A DNA stretch of 64,000 nucleotides from Aureimonas pseudogalii (GTDB lineage Bacteria; Pseudomonadota; Alphaproteobacteria; Rhizobiales; Rhizobiaceae), in the NCBI RefSeq assembly GCF_014196835.1, contig NZ_JACIEK010000009.1, positions 121,917-185,916 of the forward strand, in the 5' to 3' direction. A model generated the notes under the pieces. The model was not told where the DNA came from and did not search any database. It was given only the letters and a program-made list of their open reading frames with translations. Both the position numbers and the translations under genes were made by a program. Positions 55,150 through 63,902 of this stretch are shown here, in pieces (within the stretch, counting starts at the first letter, position 1; each line of letters begins with the position of its first letter).

Positions 55150-58100
55150 GATCAGCGGGCGGCGAGGCGCCGCGCGTGCGCCTCTGCCTTGCCACCGACA
55201 GCCTCGTGCCCTCGGGCGTCGGCGCCCACATGCTGGCGCTGGCGGCGGAACTCGGGGCCGAGTTCGACGTGACGATCGCCGCCGATCCGCGAAGCGGCCT
55301 CGTCTCGCAGGCGCTTCGGGCCGGCCACGCAGCGGTGGCGCTCACCGTGGGCGACGAGGCCTCGCTCCGGGCGGCGCTGGAGCTGGCGCGGCCCGATCTC
55401 CTGCATATCCACGCCGGCATCGGCTGGGAGGGACACGGGATCGCGGAGGCCGGACGGGCCGTCGGCGTCTTTCCGATCGTGCGCACCGAGCACCTGCCCT
55501 TCGTGCTCACCGACCCCGCCGAGGCCAGCGCCTATCTCGAGGCCGTCGCCGGCCTCGATGCGGTGATCTGCGTCTCGATGAGCGCGGCGCAGAGCTTCGC
55601 GGCCGCCGGCGTCGATCCCGGCGCCATCACCGCCATCCGCAACGGCCTCGCGGATCGCCTTGCGCGGCGCGACCGGGCGAGCACCCGCGCCGCCCTCGGG
55701 ATCGCCGAGGACACCTGCCTCCTCCTCTGCGTCGCCCGCCTCACCGAGCAGAAGGGCCACGCGGTCCTCCTCGACGCGCTCGCCCTCCTGCCGACTCATG
55801 TGGCGCGCGACATGCTCTGCCTCGTCGCCGGCGACGGTCCGCTGCGCACCGCCTTGGCGGCGCAGGCCGAGACGCTGGGGCTCGGCGCGCGCCTGCGCTT
55901 CCTGGGGGCGCGCGACGACGTTCCCGACCTCATGGCCGCCGCCGACCTTCTCGTGCTGCCCTCTCTGTTCGAAGGCCTGCCGTTGGTGGCGATCGAAGCG
56001 ATGGCCGCCGGGCTGCCGGTCGTGGCCACCCGCATCGGCGGCACCGACGAGGCCATAATCCATGGCGAGACCGGTTGGCTCGCCGACCCCGGCGATCCCC
56101 GGGCGCTTGCTGCCGCCATCGCCGTAGCGCTCGAAGATCCCGAGGCGCTGGCCCAAGCCGGCGCGGCCGGGCGCCGACGCTTCGAAACGCACTTCCAGGC
56201 CTCGCGCATGGCGGCGGAGACCGCCGGTCTCTACCGCCGGCTCCGCGCCTCTTCTCATGACATCATCCAGGACGCAGACATGAAGACCATCCGCATCGGC
56301 TTCGTCGGAGCCGGGGGCATCGCCCACCGCCATCTCGGCATTCTCGAAGGCTTCCAGGACGTCGCGATCGTCGGCTTCGCCGACACCGACCGCGCCCGCG
56401 CGGAAGAGGCGGCGCTGCGCTTCGGCGCGCGCGCCTTCACCGACGCGGCCGAGATGATGGACGCCTGCGCCCTCGACGCGGTCTATATCTGCATCCCGCC
56501 CTTCGCCCATGGCGCGCCGGAGCGCGCCGCCATCGCGCGCGGCCTGCCCTTCTTCGTCGAGAAGCCGGTGGCGCTCGACATCGAGACCGCCGAGGCGATC
56601 GCTGCCGAGATCGAGGCCAAGGGCCTCGTCACGGGCGTCGGCTACCACTGGCGCTATCTCGACACGGTGGACGAGGCGCGCGCGCTCCTGAGGGACAACC
56701 CGGCGCAGCTGCTGTCGGGCTACTGGCTGGATTCGACTCCCCCGCCGCAATGGTGGTGGCACGAGGACCGCTCGGGCGGCCAGATGGTAGAGCAGGCGAC
56801 GCATCTTCTCGATCTCGCCCGCTTCCTCGTCGGCGAAGTGACGGAGGTCTACGGCCGCGCCGCGCACAAGGAACGGCCGGACTTCCCCGGGCTCGACGTG
56901 CCCACCACCTCCACCGCCAGCCTCACCTTCGCGAGCGGCACGGTCGCCAACGTCGCCTCCACCTGCCTTCTCGGCTGGAACCACCGCGTCGGGCTCCACA
57001 TCTTCGCCGACAAGCTGGCGATCGAGCTGACCGACCGCGAGATCATGGTGGATGTCGGGCGCGGACGCCCCGTCCGCGGCGCCGACGGCGATCCCGTCTG
57101 GCGCGAGGACCGCGACTTCGTCGATGCCGTGGCGGGCGGCGAGAACCGCATCCGCTGCACCTATGCCGATGCCGTCGCGACGCACCGGCTGGCGCTCGCC
57201 GTGGTGGAGTCGGGGCGCACCGGCGAGGTCGTGCATCTCACGGCCCCGGTGCCGACGCGCGCGCCCCTCGCCCCGCTGCAGTTTCCGCCGCGTCCGGAGC
57301 CCGGCCAGCTGCCGCACGGCCACCGCCACATCCGCTCGCTCGGCGTCGAGCGGCCCGGCGAGGCCTATCACTTCCAGTATGAAGAAGGCCCGCCCGGCGA
57401 GAGCCAAGTGCGGCTCGACACGCTCTACACCGGCTTCTCCGCCGGCACCGAACTCACCTTCTACAAGAACACCAATCCGTACCTGCATTCGCGCTGGGAC
57501 GGCGGGCGCGGCGTCTTCGTGCCGGGCGAGGCCGGTCAGCACTTTCCGGTGCCGTTCCTCGGCTACATGGAGGTCGCCCGCGTGACCGAGGCGCGCGCCC
57601 CGGGCTTCGCGCCAGGCGAGATCGTCGCTTCCACCTACGCGCACAAGAGCGGCCACACGGCCGACCCGTTCCACGATCTCCTCGTGAAGTTGCCCGCCGG
57701 CATCGACCCGATGCTCGGCATCTATGTCGCGCAGATGGGCCCGATCGCGGCGAACGGCCTGCTACATGCCGACGCCGAACTTGCCGGCGCCCATGTCGAG
57801 CGGCTCGGCCAGGGCGTTACGGGGCGCCCCGTGCTCGTGATGGGCGGCGGTGTCGTCGGGCTTCTCGTCGCGCTCTTCGCGGCGCGCGCGGGCGCGGCCG
57901 AGATCGTCGTCGCCGACCCATCGCCCTTCCGGCGCGCGCGCATCGAGGCGCTCGGCTTCCGGGCGATGGAGGAGGACGAGGCCTGGGCCTACGCCAAGGC
58001 CAACTGGCACCATGGCGGCGGCGACCGCGGCGCCGACTTCGTGTTCCAGACGCGCGCCGACGCGCGGTCGCTGCATGCCTCGCTCCGGGCACTGCGCCCG

Positions 58101-58412
58101 CAGGGCACGGTGATCGACCTCGCCTTCTACCAGGGCGGCGCGGAGGCGGTGCGGCTCGGCGAGGAGTTCCACCACAACGGCCTCGCCATCCGCTGCGCGC
58201 AGATCAACCGCGTGCCACGCGGCCTTGCCTTCGAGTGGAACAAGCGGCGGCTGGCGCAGGAGACGATCGGGCTCTTGGGCGCGCGTGGGCGCGACATCGC
58301 CGAGCACATGATCACCCATGTCGTGCCCTTCGAGGAGGCGCCGGCGTTCCTGCGCCACCTCGTGGAGGAGCGGCCCGATTTCCTGCAGATCGTGTTCAAG
58401 GTCCGCGACTGA
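55146..58412 (+). CDS. Tripartite fusion: GT4, Gfo/Idh oxidoreductase, medium-chain dehydrogenase
   Basis: One uninterrupted frame of 1088 residues. About 10-373: GT4 (CLATDSLVPSGVGAHM, CVARLTEQKGH, EGLPLVAIEAMAAGLPVV). 379-715: Gfo/Idh/MocA (GFVGAGGIAHRHLG, VEKPVAL). 722-1088: alcohol-dehydrogenase-like MDR with Rossmann motif MGGGVVGLL but no structural-zinc cysteine cluster. TTG 55146 overlaps the glf stop (TTGA); GTG 55176 is alternative. An AGGA ribosome site before an internal ATG at 56280 could make a separate 710-residue Gfo-MDR protein. Absence of a stop between the parts is seen directly; whether it is a true fusion or a lost stop needs checking. Confidence 0.85.
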   Translation: MRSAGGEAPRVRLCLATDSLVPSGVGAHMLALAAELGAEFDVTIAADPRSGLVSQALRAGHAAVALTVGDEASLRAALELARPDLLHIHAGIGWEGHGIAEAGRAVGVFPIVRTEHLPFVLTDPAEASAYLEAVAGLDAVICVSMSAAQSFAAAGVDPGAITAIRNGLADRLARRDRASTRAALGIAEDTCLLLCVARLTEQKGHAVLLDALALLPTHVARDMLCLVAGDGPLRTALAAQAETLGLGARLRFLGARDDVPDLMAAADLLVLPSLFEGLPLVAIEAMAAGLPVVATRIGGTDEAIIHGETGWLADPGDPRALAAAIAVALEDPEALAQAGAAGRRRFETHFQASRMAAETAGLYRRLRASSHDIIQDADMKTIRIGFVGAGGIAHRHLGILEGFQDVAIVGFADTDRARAEEAALRFGARAFTDAAEMMDACALDAVYICIPPFAHGAPERAAIARGLPFFVEKPVALDIETAEAIAAEIEAKGLVTGVGYHWRYLDTVDEARALLRDNPAQLLSGYWLDSTPPPQWWWHEDRSGGQMVEQATHLLDLARFLVGEVTEVYGRAAHKERPDFPGLDVPTTSTASLTFASGTVANVASTCLLGWNHRVGLHIFADKLAIELTDREIMVDVGRGRPVRGADGDPVWREDRDFVDAVAGGENRIRCTYADAVATHRLALAVVESGRTGEVVHLTAPVPTRAPLAPLQFPPRPEPGQLPHGHRHIRSLGVERPGEAYHFQYEEGPPGESQVRLDTLYTGFSAGTELTFYKNTNPYLHSRWDGGRGVFVPGEAGQHFPVPFLGYMEVARVTEARAPGFAPGEIVASTYAHKSGHTADPFHDLLVKLPAGIDPMLGIYVAQMGPIAANGLLHADAELAGAHVERLGQGVTGRPVLVMGGGVVGLLVALFAARAGAAEIVVADPSPFRRARIEALGFRAMEEDEAWAYAKANWHHGGGDRGADFVFQTRADARSLHASLRALRPQGTVIDLAFYQGGAEAVRLGEEFHHNGLAIRCAQINRVPRGLAFEWNKRRLAQETIGLLGARGRDIAEHMITHVVPFEEAPAFLRHLVEERPDFLQIVFKVRD
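56269..56282 (+). promoter_or_regulatory. Internal ribosome site and ATG within the tripartite ORF
   Basis: AGGA at 56269-56272, seven bases before ATG 56280 that opens MKTIRIGFVGAGG, the natural start of a Gfo/Idh protein. Suggests reinitiation or an ancestral separate gene. Confidence 0.5.
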
Positions 58413-60682
58413 TGTCGGCACTGGCTGGAAGCCCGGCGGCCCTCGTGGACGAGGCGGGGCCGATCCGCGTCCTCTTCGTCTTCGCCTGGCTGGTGGTGGG
58501 CGGAGAGGAGACGGAGGTGCGCCTGCTCGCGCGGCACCTCGACCCCGCACGCTACCGCATCGAGGTCATTGCCTGCTTCCGAAAGGAGGGCATGCCCGAG
58601 CAGACGCACCAGCAGCTGGAGGTGCTCGGCGTCGCAGTCGACCGCACGCCCTACACGCTCTCCTTCGAGGACACGGTCTCCTATCTCGCCGGCAAGCTGG
58701 CCGGCGCCGACATCGTCGTCTCCTGCCAGAACGTCGCCGACATCTATCCCGCGCTCGAGCGCTTGCACCACCGGCCGGCGCTGATCGAGCACGGCGGGCT
58801 GGTGTCGGAGGCGCTTGGCGGCCCCAAGCACTTCACCCACCGCTATGTCGGCGTCTGCCGCTCGATCCGCGACGCGGCGGCCTCGCGCATGCCCGGCCGC
58901 GAGGCGCATGCGATCGAGATCCCCTCGATGGTGGATCTCGCCGCCTTCGATCCGGCCGCACGCGGACCCATGCGACGCGCGCTTGGGCTCGACGATGCCA
59001 CGCCGGTGATCGGCTGGGTCGGGCGGCTCGACCCGAAGAAGCGCGTCGACGACTTTCTCGACGCCGCCGCGATCGTCCTGCGGACCCGCCCGGACGCGCG
59101 CTTCCTTGTGATAGGCGGGCCCGACGCGTTCCTGCCCGACTATGCGGAAGCGTTGAAGGCGCGCGCCGGCACGCTTGGCCTAGGGTCGGCGCTGCGCTTC
59201 CTCGGCGACTGCACCGAGATCCCCGAACTTCTCGCCGCGCTCGACGTCTTCGTCTGGCTGTCGCGCGGCGAGGGCATGCCGCATGTCGTTGTCGAGGCGG
59301 GCGCCGCCGGCCTGCCGGTGGTGGCGACCGCCGACAACGGCACGCTGCAGCAGATCGAGGACGGCGTCAGCGGCCTCTTCGTCGATCACGAAAGCCCTGC
59401 GGCGGTGGCGACGGCGGTTCTGTCCCTCCTCGCCGATCCCACCCGCGCTACACGGCTTGGCGCGGCGCTGCGGGCGAAGGTCGAGCGCGAGTATGGCGTG
59501 CCGGTGGTTGTGGCGCAGTGGCAGTCGCTACTCGACGAGGTGAGCGCCGAAACGCGGCGCCCAGCCCACGTGCCCGGCCTCTTCCGCTCGTTCTTCCACG
59601 GCGGCTTCGAATCTTCTACCCACCGGCGCGCCCACGACCGGCGGCGGATCGACATGATCGCGGCGAGCTACCACGATCGCTTCGCGCGCGAGGACTACGC
59701 GGCGCTGAAGGCGCAGGGCATCGCCACGGTGCGCGACGGCCTGCGCTGGCACCTGATCGAGCCCGAGCCCGGCCGCTACGACTGGTCGAGCCTGGCAGCG
59801 CAGCTCGCAGCCGCGAAGGCGACGGGCACGCAGGTCGTCTGGGACATTCTCCACTACGGCTGGCCGGACGATCTCGACATCTGGCGCCCCGAGTTCGTGG
59901 AGCGGTTCACCCGCTTCGCCGCCGAGGCGGCGCGGGTGATCGGCGCGGAAACGGACGGCGCGCCCTTCTACGCGCCGGTGAACGAGATCTCCTTCTTCGC
60001 CTGGGGCGGCGGCGACGCCGGCTATCTCAACCCCTTCGCGCATGGCCGCGCGCACGAGCTGAAGGTGCAGCTATCGCGCGCCTCCATCTCGGCGATGGAG
60101 GCGATCTGGCGCCTCGACCCGCGCGCCCGCTTCGTGCACGCCGACCCCGTCATCAACGTGATCTGCGACCCCTCGCGCCCACACGAGGCCGCGCATGCGG
60201 AAGGCCACCGGCAGGCGCAGTTCCAGGGCTGGGACATGCTGGCCGGCCGCGCCTGGCCGCAGATCGGCGGTCGCGAGGCGCTGCTCGATCTCGTCGGCGT
60301 CAACTACTACTTCAACAACCAGTGGATCCACGGCGGGCCGCCGATCGACATCGGCCACCCCCTCTACAAGCCCTTCCGGACGATGCTGACCGAGACGCAT
60401 GCCCGCTACGGCCGCCCGATCTTCGTCGCCGAGACCGGCATCGAGGGCGATCGGCGGGCGGAATGGCTGGCCTATGTCGGCGCCGAGACGCGCGCGGCGA
60501 TGCGGGCGGGCGTGCCGGTGGAGGGGATCTGCCTCTATCCCGTGCTCGATCATCCCGGCTGGGACGACGATCGCTACTGCCCGAACGGCCTCCTGCGCTT
60601 CTCGGCCGAACTCGCGAAGCGGGTGCCCGAGCCGGCGGTGGAGCGCGAACTCGCCCGGCAGCGCCGGCTCTTCGGCGCCTGA
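58412..60682 (+). CDS. Fusion: GT4 plus glycoside-hydrolase-like TIM barrel
   Basis: 756 residues. 20-390: GT4 (FAWLVVGGEETEVRLL, GWVGRLDPKKRVDD, GEGMPHVVVEAGAAGLPVV). 394-756: beta-glucosidase/GH1-like barrel; Glu525 in VNEISFF sits where the acid/base NE motif belongs and Glu674 in VAETGIEG where the nucleophile belongs, so both catalytic carboxylates look kept. A transferase joined to a hydrolase is odd; the barrel may trim, transglycosylate or bind the product. Start overlaps the previous stop by one base (TGATG). Confidence 0.9.
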   Translation: MSALAGSPAALVDEAGPIRVLFVFAWLVVGGEETEVRLLARHLDPARYRIEVIACFRKEGMPEQTHQQLEVLGVAVDRTPYTLSFEDTVSYLAGKLAGADIVVSCQNVADIYPALERLHHRPALIEHGGLVSEALGGPKHFTHRYVGVCRSIRDAAASRMPGREAHAIEIPSMVDLAAFDPAARGPMRRALGLDDATPVIGWVGRLDPKKRVDDFLDAAAIVLRTRPDARFLVIGGPDAFLPDYAEALKARAGTLGLGSALRFLGDCTEIPELLAALDVFVWLSRGEGMPHVVVEAGAAGLPVVATADNGTLQQIEDGVSGLFVDHESPAAVATAVLSLLADPTRATRLGAALRAKVEREYGVPVVVAQWQSLLDEVSAETRRPAHVPGLFRSFFHGGFESSTHRRAHDRRRIDMIAASYHDRFAREDYAALKAQGIATVRDGLRWHLIEPEPGRYDWSSLAAQLAAAKATGTQVVWDILHYGWPDDLDIWRPEFVERFTRFAAEAARVIGAETDGAPFYAPVNEISFFAWGGGDAGYLNPFAHGRAHELKVQLSRASISAMEAIWRLDPRARFVHADPVINVICDPSRPHEAAHAEGHRQAQFQGWDMLAGRAWPQIGGREALLDLVGVNYYFNNQWIHGGPPIDIGHPLYKPFRTMLTETHARYGRPIFVAETGIEGDRRAEWLAYVGAETRAAMRAGVPVEGICLYPVLDHPGWDDDRYCPNGLLRFSAELAKRVPEPAVERELARQRRLFGA

Positions 60683-60780
60683 CGCAGAACCGTACGCCCA
60701 GCGACGACAATGCGTCGCGCCGCACTGCGGCAACCAAGCGCGTGCTTCGGCCTTCTATCCCTTCAATGAAGGGATCGAGA

Positions 60781-61773
60781 ATGGCCAACACGGTTGTCAT
60801 CACCGGCGGAACCGCCGGCATCGGGCTCGCGACGGCGGAGAAGTTCGCACGCGAGGGCTGGAATGTCGGCGTCGTCGCCCGGCACGAGGGCCGGCTGGCG
60901 GAGGTCGAGGTGCGGCTTCGCGGGCTCGGCGCCCGTGCCGTCGCGGTGAAGGCCGACGTCGCGGATCGCGATCAGGTGGATGCGGCGGCCGACCGGATCG
61001 CCCGCGAGTTCGGTCCCATCGACGTCTGGGTCAACAACGCGATGTCGACGCTCGTCTCGCCTGCCGGCGAGATCGCGATGGACGAATTTCGGCGCGTGAC
61101 GGAAGTGACCTATCACGGACAGGTCTTCGGCACGCTCGCGGCCCTGCGCCACATGCGCCCGCGTGGTCGCGGCGCGGTGATCCAGATCAACTCGGTTCTC
61201 GGCATTCGCCCCTTCCCGCTCCAGTCCGCCTATGCCGGCGCCAAGGCGGCGGCGCTCGGCTTCACGAATGCGCTGCGAGCCGAACTCGACCACGAGGGCG
61301 TCGCGGTGTCGCTCTCGACCATTTTCCTCCCGGCGGTGAACACGCCGCAGTTCGGCGGCTGGGCGCGCAACCGCACCGGCCGGCGCCAGATCGCGCCCAA
61401 TCCGGTCTACGATCCCCGCCTTTGCGCCAACGCCGTCTTTTTCACCGCGCTGCATCCGCGCCGCGACGTCTGGGTCGGACGCACGACCATGATGGCGAGC
61501 GTGCTGCAGCGTCTCTGGCCCAATGTCGGCGACCTGCAGGCGCGCAGCGGCTGGGAAGGGCAGCTTTCCAACGAGCCGATGCCGGAGCTGCCCGGCAATC
61601 TCTTCGAGCCCGGCCCCGGCTCGGCCGTGATCGACGGTCCCTTCTCGGATCAGGTGCTGGGCTCGCGCCACACCTTCGTCACCAGCCGCCAGCGCGACAT
61701 CGCGGTCATCGGCGGCATCGGTGGACTGGCGGTCGCGGCCGCTGCGCTCGTCGGCGCCTTGCGGCGGCGCTGA
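60781..61773 (+). CDS. Short-chain dehydrogenase/reductase with C-terminal membrane anchor
   Basis: 330 residues: TGGTAGIG (8-15), NNAMS (85-89), Ser138, Tyr151/Lys155 (YAGAK), so a classical SDR active site. The final about 25 residues form a TM helix ending in RRR, anchoring it to the membrane. ATG 60781 follows GAAGGGAT; ATG 60766 is alternative. About 100 bases after the GT-GH gene. Substrate unknown. Confidence 0.92.
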   Translation: MANTVVITGGTAGIGLATAEKFAREGWNVGVVARHEGRLAEVEVRLRGLGARAVAVKADVADRDQVDAAADRIAREFGPIDVWVNNAMSTLVSPAGEIAMDEFRRVTEVTYHGQVFGTLAALRHMRPRGRGAVIQINSVLGIRPFPLQSAYAGAKAAALGFTNALRAELDHEGVAVSLSTIFLPAVNTPQFGGWARNRTGRRQIAPNPVYDPRLCANAVFFTALHPRRDVWVGRTTMMASVLQRLWPNVGDLQARSGWEGQLSNEPMPELPGNLFEPGPGSAVIDGPFSDQVLGSRHTFVTSRQRDIAVIGGIGGLAVAAAALVGALRRR

Positions 61774-61777
61774 CGGG

Positions 61778-63592
61778 ATGGACCGTCTCTCCGATTTCGA
61801 AAGTCCGTTGCGTATGAAAAAGACCGATGCGGCCCGTCAGGATGGCTACCTACCGTTGAAATCCTACACTGCGCTCGGCGACGGCCGCTCGGTCGCCCTC
61901 TCGGGCGCCGACGGCTCGATCGACTGGTGGTGCGTACCCAACATGGATTCGCCGCCCCTGTTCGATCGGCTTTTGAGCGCCGAGGAGGGCGGGCGGTTCT
62001 CGATCACCCCGGCGGACGCCTATACCTCCGAGCGCCGCTATATCGAGGGCAGCAACGTTCACGAGACCGTCTTCACCACCGCGGGCGGGCGGGCGAAGAT
62101 CACCGAGGCGATCAACAGCGGCTCGGCGGGGCGCCTGCCTTGGTGCGAACTCGCCCGGCGCGTCGAGGGGCTGGAGGGCGAAGTCCGGTTCCAAGTGGAG
62201 ATGCGCATCGGCACGCGCGCTGAGACCTGCTCGCCCTATCTCGTCGCCAATCGCAACGGCACGGTCTTCCACGCCGGATCGGTGCTCGGCCTTCTGCGGC
62301 GCAGCGAGGGCGTGGTGGTGTCGCGCGAGGACGATCTCGCCTTCGAGGCCGAGATCGTCACACGGCCGGGCTCGCGCGAGGTGTTGGCGATCGTCGCCGG
62401 CGAAAACGAGCCATTGGTCGTACCCTCGATCGCGGAGATCGATCGGCGGATCGACGTGTCCGACAAGGAATGGCGCGAGTGGAGCGAGCGCATCGGCTAT
62501 GCCGGGCCGCATCGCGAGGCCGTGCTGCGCAGCGCGCTGGCGCTGAAGCTGCTGCTTTACTCCCCCTCCGGCGCCATCGCGGCGGCGGCGACGACCTCCT
62601 TGCCCGAGCGCATCGGCGGCAACAAGAACTACGACTACCGTTACGCCTGGGTGCGCGACGCCGGCTACACGATCAAGGCCTTCCTCAAGATCGGCGCCGA
62701 CGCCGAGGCGAAGGCGGCCTTCACCTGGCTGATCCAGCGCCTCGCCGAACACGGCAGCGAGGTCTTCTACACGCTGTCCGGCGATCCGCCGCCGGAGGAC
62801 CGCGAGATCGACCTGCCGGGATACCGGAACTCGAGCCCGGTGCGGATCGGCAACGCCGCTGCCTCGCAGCACCAGCACGGCATCTACGGCGACATCTTCG
62901 AAGTGGCGTTCCGCTTCGTGGAGGCCGGCAACATTCTCGACGATCATTCCGCTCGCACCCTGTCGGACCTCGCCGACGAATGCGCCGAAGGCTGGCGGCA
63001 GGTCGATGCCGGCATCTGGGAGCTGGAGGAGCAGCGCCACTACACGATGTCGAAGATCTCCTGCTGGCAGGCGCTGGCGCGGGCCGTCGAGATGGCGGAG
63101 GACGGGCACCTGCCCACCACCTGCCAGCCGCGATGGACGCGCGAGCGCGACCGCGTGGCCGAATGGATCGACGGGCACTGCTGGTCGGAGCGTAAGCAGG
63201 CCTATGTCGCCTATGCCGGGAGCGAGGATCTCGACGCCTCGCTGGCGCTTGCGGTGCGCTTCGGCTTCGACGGGCGCGACCGGCTGTCGACGACGATCGA
63301 CGCGATCGACCGTGAGCTCGGCGCCGGCCCCTTCCACTATCGCTACACCGGCGTCTCCGCGGAGGAAGGCTGCTTCATCGCCTGCTCCTTCTGGATCGCG
63401 GAGGCCAAGGCGCTGCTCGGGCGGCGTGACGAGGCGCGGGAGGACTTCGCCGAACTGCTCGGCGTTCTCGATGCCGAGGGCGTCTATCCCGAGATGATCG
63501 ACGCCGACACTGGCGAGTGGCTCGGCAATTTGCCGCAGGGCCTGACGCATCTGGCGCTGATCCACGCCGCGGCGTCGCTGGGCGAGGAATGA
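61778..63592 (+). CDS. Glycoside hydrolase family 15 protein (glucoamylase/trehalase type)
   Basis: 604 residues: N-terminal beta domain, then the (alpha/alpha)6 barrel with RYAWVRDAGYT, GIWELEEQRHYTMSK (Glu415 as general acid) and EEGCFIACSFW (Glu529/530 as base). Bacterial intracellular relatives hydrolyse trehalose or alpha-glucosides. No signal peptide. Starts five bases after the SDR stop. ATG 61778; ATG 61814 is alternative. Confidence 0.92.
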   Translation: MDRLSDFESPLRMKKTDAARQDGYLPLKSYTALGDGRSVALSGADGSIDWWCVPNMDSPPLFDRLLSAEEGGRFSITPADAYTSERRYIEGSNVHETVFTTAGGRAKITEAINSGSAGRLPWCELARRVEGLEGEVRFQVEMRIGTRAETCSPYLVANRNGTVFHAGSVLGLLRRSEGVVVSREDDLAFEAEIVTRPGSREVLAIVAGENEPLVVPSIAEIDRRIDVSDKEWREWSERIGYAGPHREAVLRSALALKLLLYSPSGAIAAAATTSLPERIGGNKNYDYRYAWVRDAGYTIKAFLKIGADAEAKAAFTWLIQRLAEHGSEVFYTLSGDPPPEDREIDLPGYRNSSPVRIGNAAASQHQHGIYGDIFEVAFRFVEAGNILDDHSARTLSDLADECAEGWRQVDAGIWELEEQRHYTMSKISCWQALARAVEMAEDGHLPTTCQPRWTRERDRVAEWIDGHCWSERKQAYVAYAGSEDLDASLALAVRFGFDGRDRLSTTIDAIDRELGAGPFHYRYTGVSAEEGCFIACSFWIAEAKALLGRRDEAREDFAELLGVLDAEGVYPEMIDADTGEWLGNLPQGLTHLALIHAAASLGEE

Positions 63593-63696
63593 GGCCCGTT
63601 CGTAGCCGCGCAAGCATTGAAGACATTCTGTCCCACGCTTCGGGGGGAACGTTGGACGGGTCCACGGAGTCGTTCTCCTCGAAGGAGACGCACATC

Positions 63697-63864
63697 ATGA
63701 CCACTTCGAGCGACAACCTCACCGACACGGCCACCCGCTGGTCGCGCGACACCGACGAGCTGTTCGGCAGTTCCCGCACGAGCATCGCCGCCAAGACGAG
63801 CACGCGGATCTTCCTGCCGCGGCAGAGCCCGTCCTCGCCCACGGCCGACCGGCCGTCCGCCTGA
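63697..63864 (+). CDS. Small 55-residue Ser/Thr-rich protein
   Basis: Strong ribosome site AAGGAG eight bases before ATG 63697 makes this a probable gene. The product is rich in Ser, Thr, Arg and Asp, with no domain, signal or membrane segment I recognise. It lies about 100 bases after the GH15 gene and just before a strong hairpin, so is likely the last gene of the run. Confidence 0.5.
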   Translation: MTTSSDNLTDTATRWSRDTDELFGSSRTSIAAKTSTRIFLPRQSPSSPTADRPSA

Positions 63865-63869
63865 GCATT

Positions 63870-63902
63870 GCACCTGACGCAAGGCTACCATGCGTCAGGT
63901 GC
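63870..63902 (+). terminator. Strong 12-bp hairpin closing glycan locus II
   Basis: G CACCTGACGCA / TGCGTCAGGTG C arms pair perfectly around a 9-base loop, six bases after the stop of the small protein. No T-run follows, so it is either an atypical terminator or the target of a mobile element starting next. Confidence 0.5.

Noticed and set aside
55152..57674. 840-codon minus-strand frame
   Set aside because: Antisense to the tripartite fusion, compositionally typical of high-GC shadow frames.
58318..60780. Upstream part of the frame leading into the SDR gene
   Set aside because: Shadow of the GT-GH gene; SDR homology begins at the ATG with a good ribosome site at 60781.
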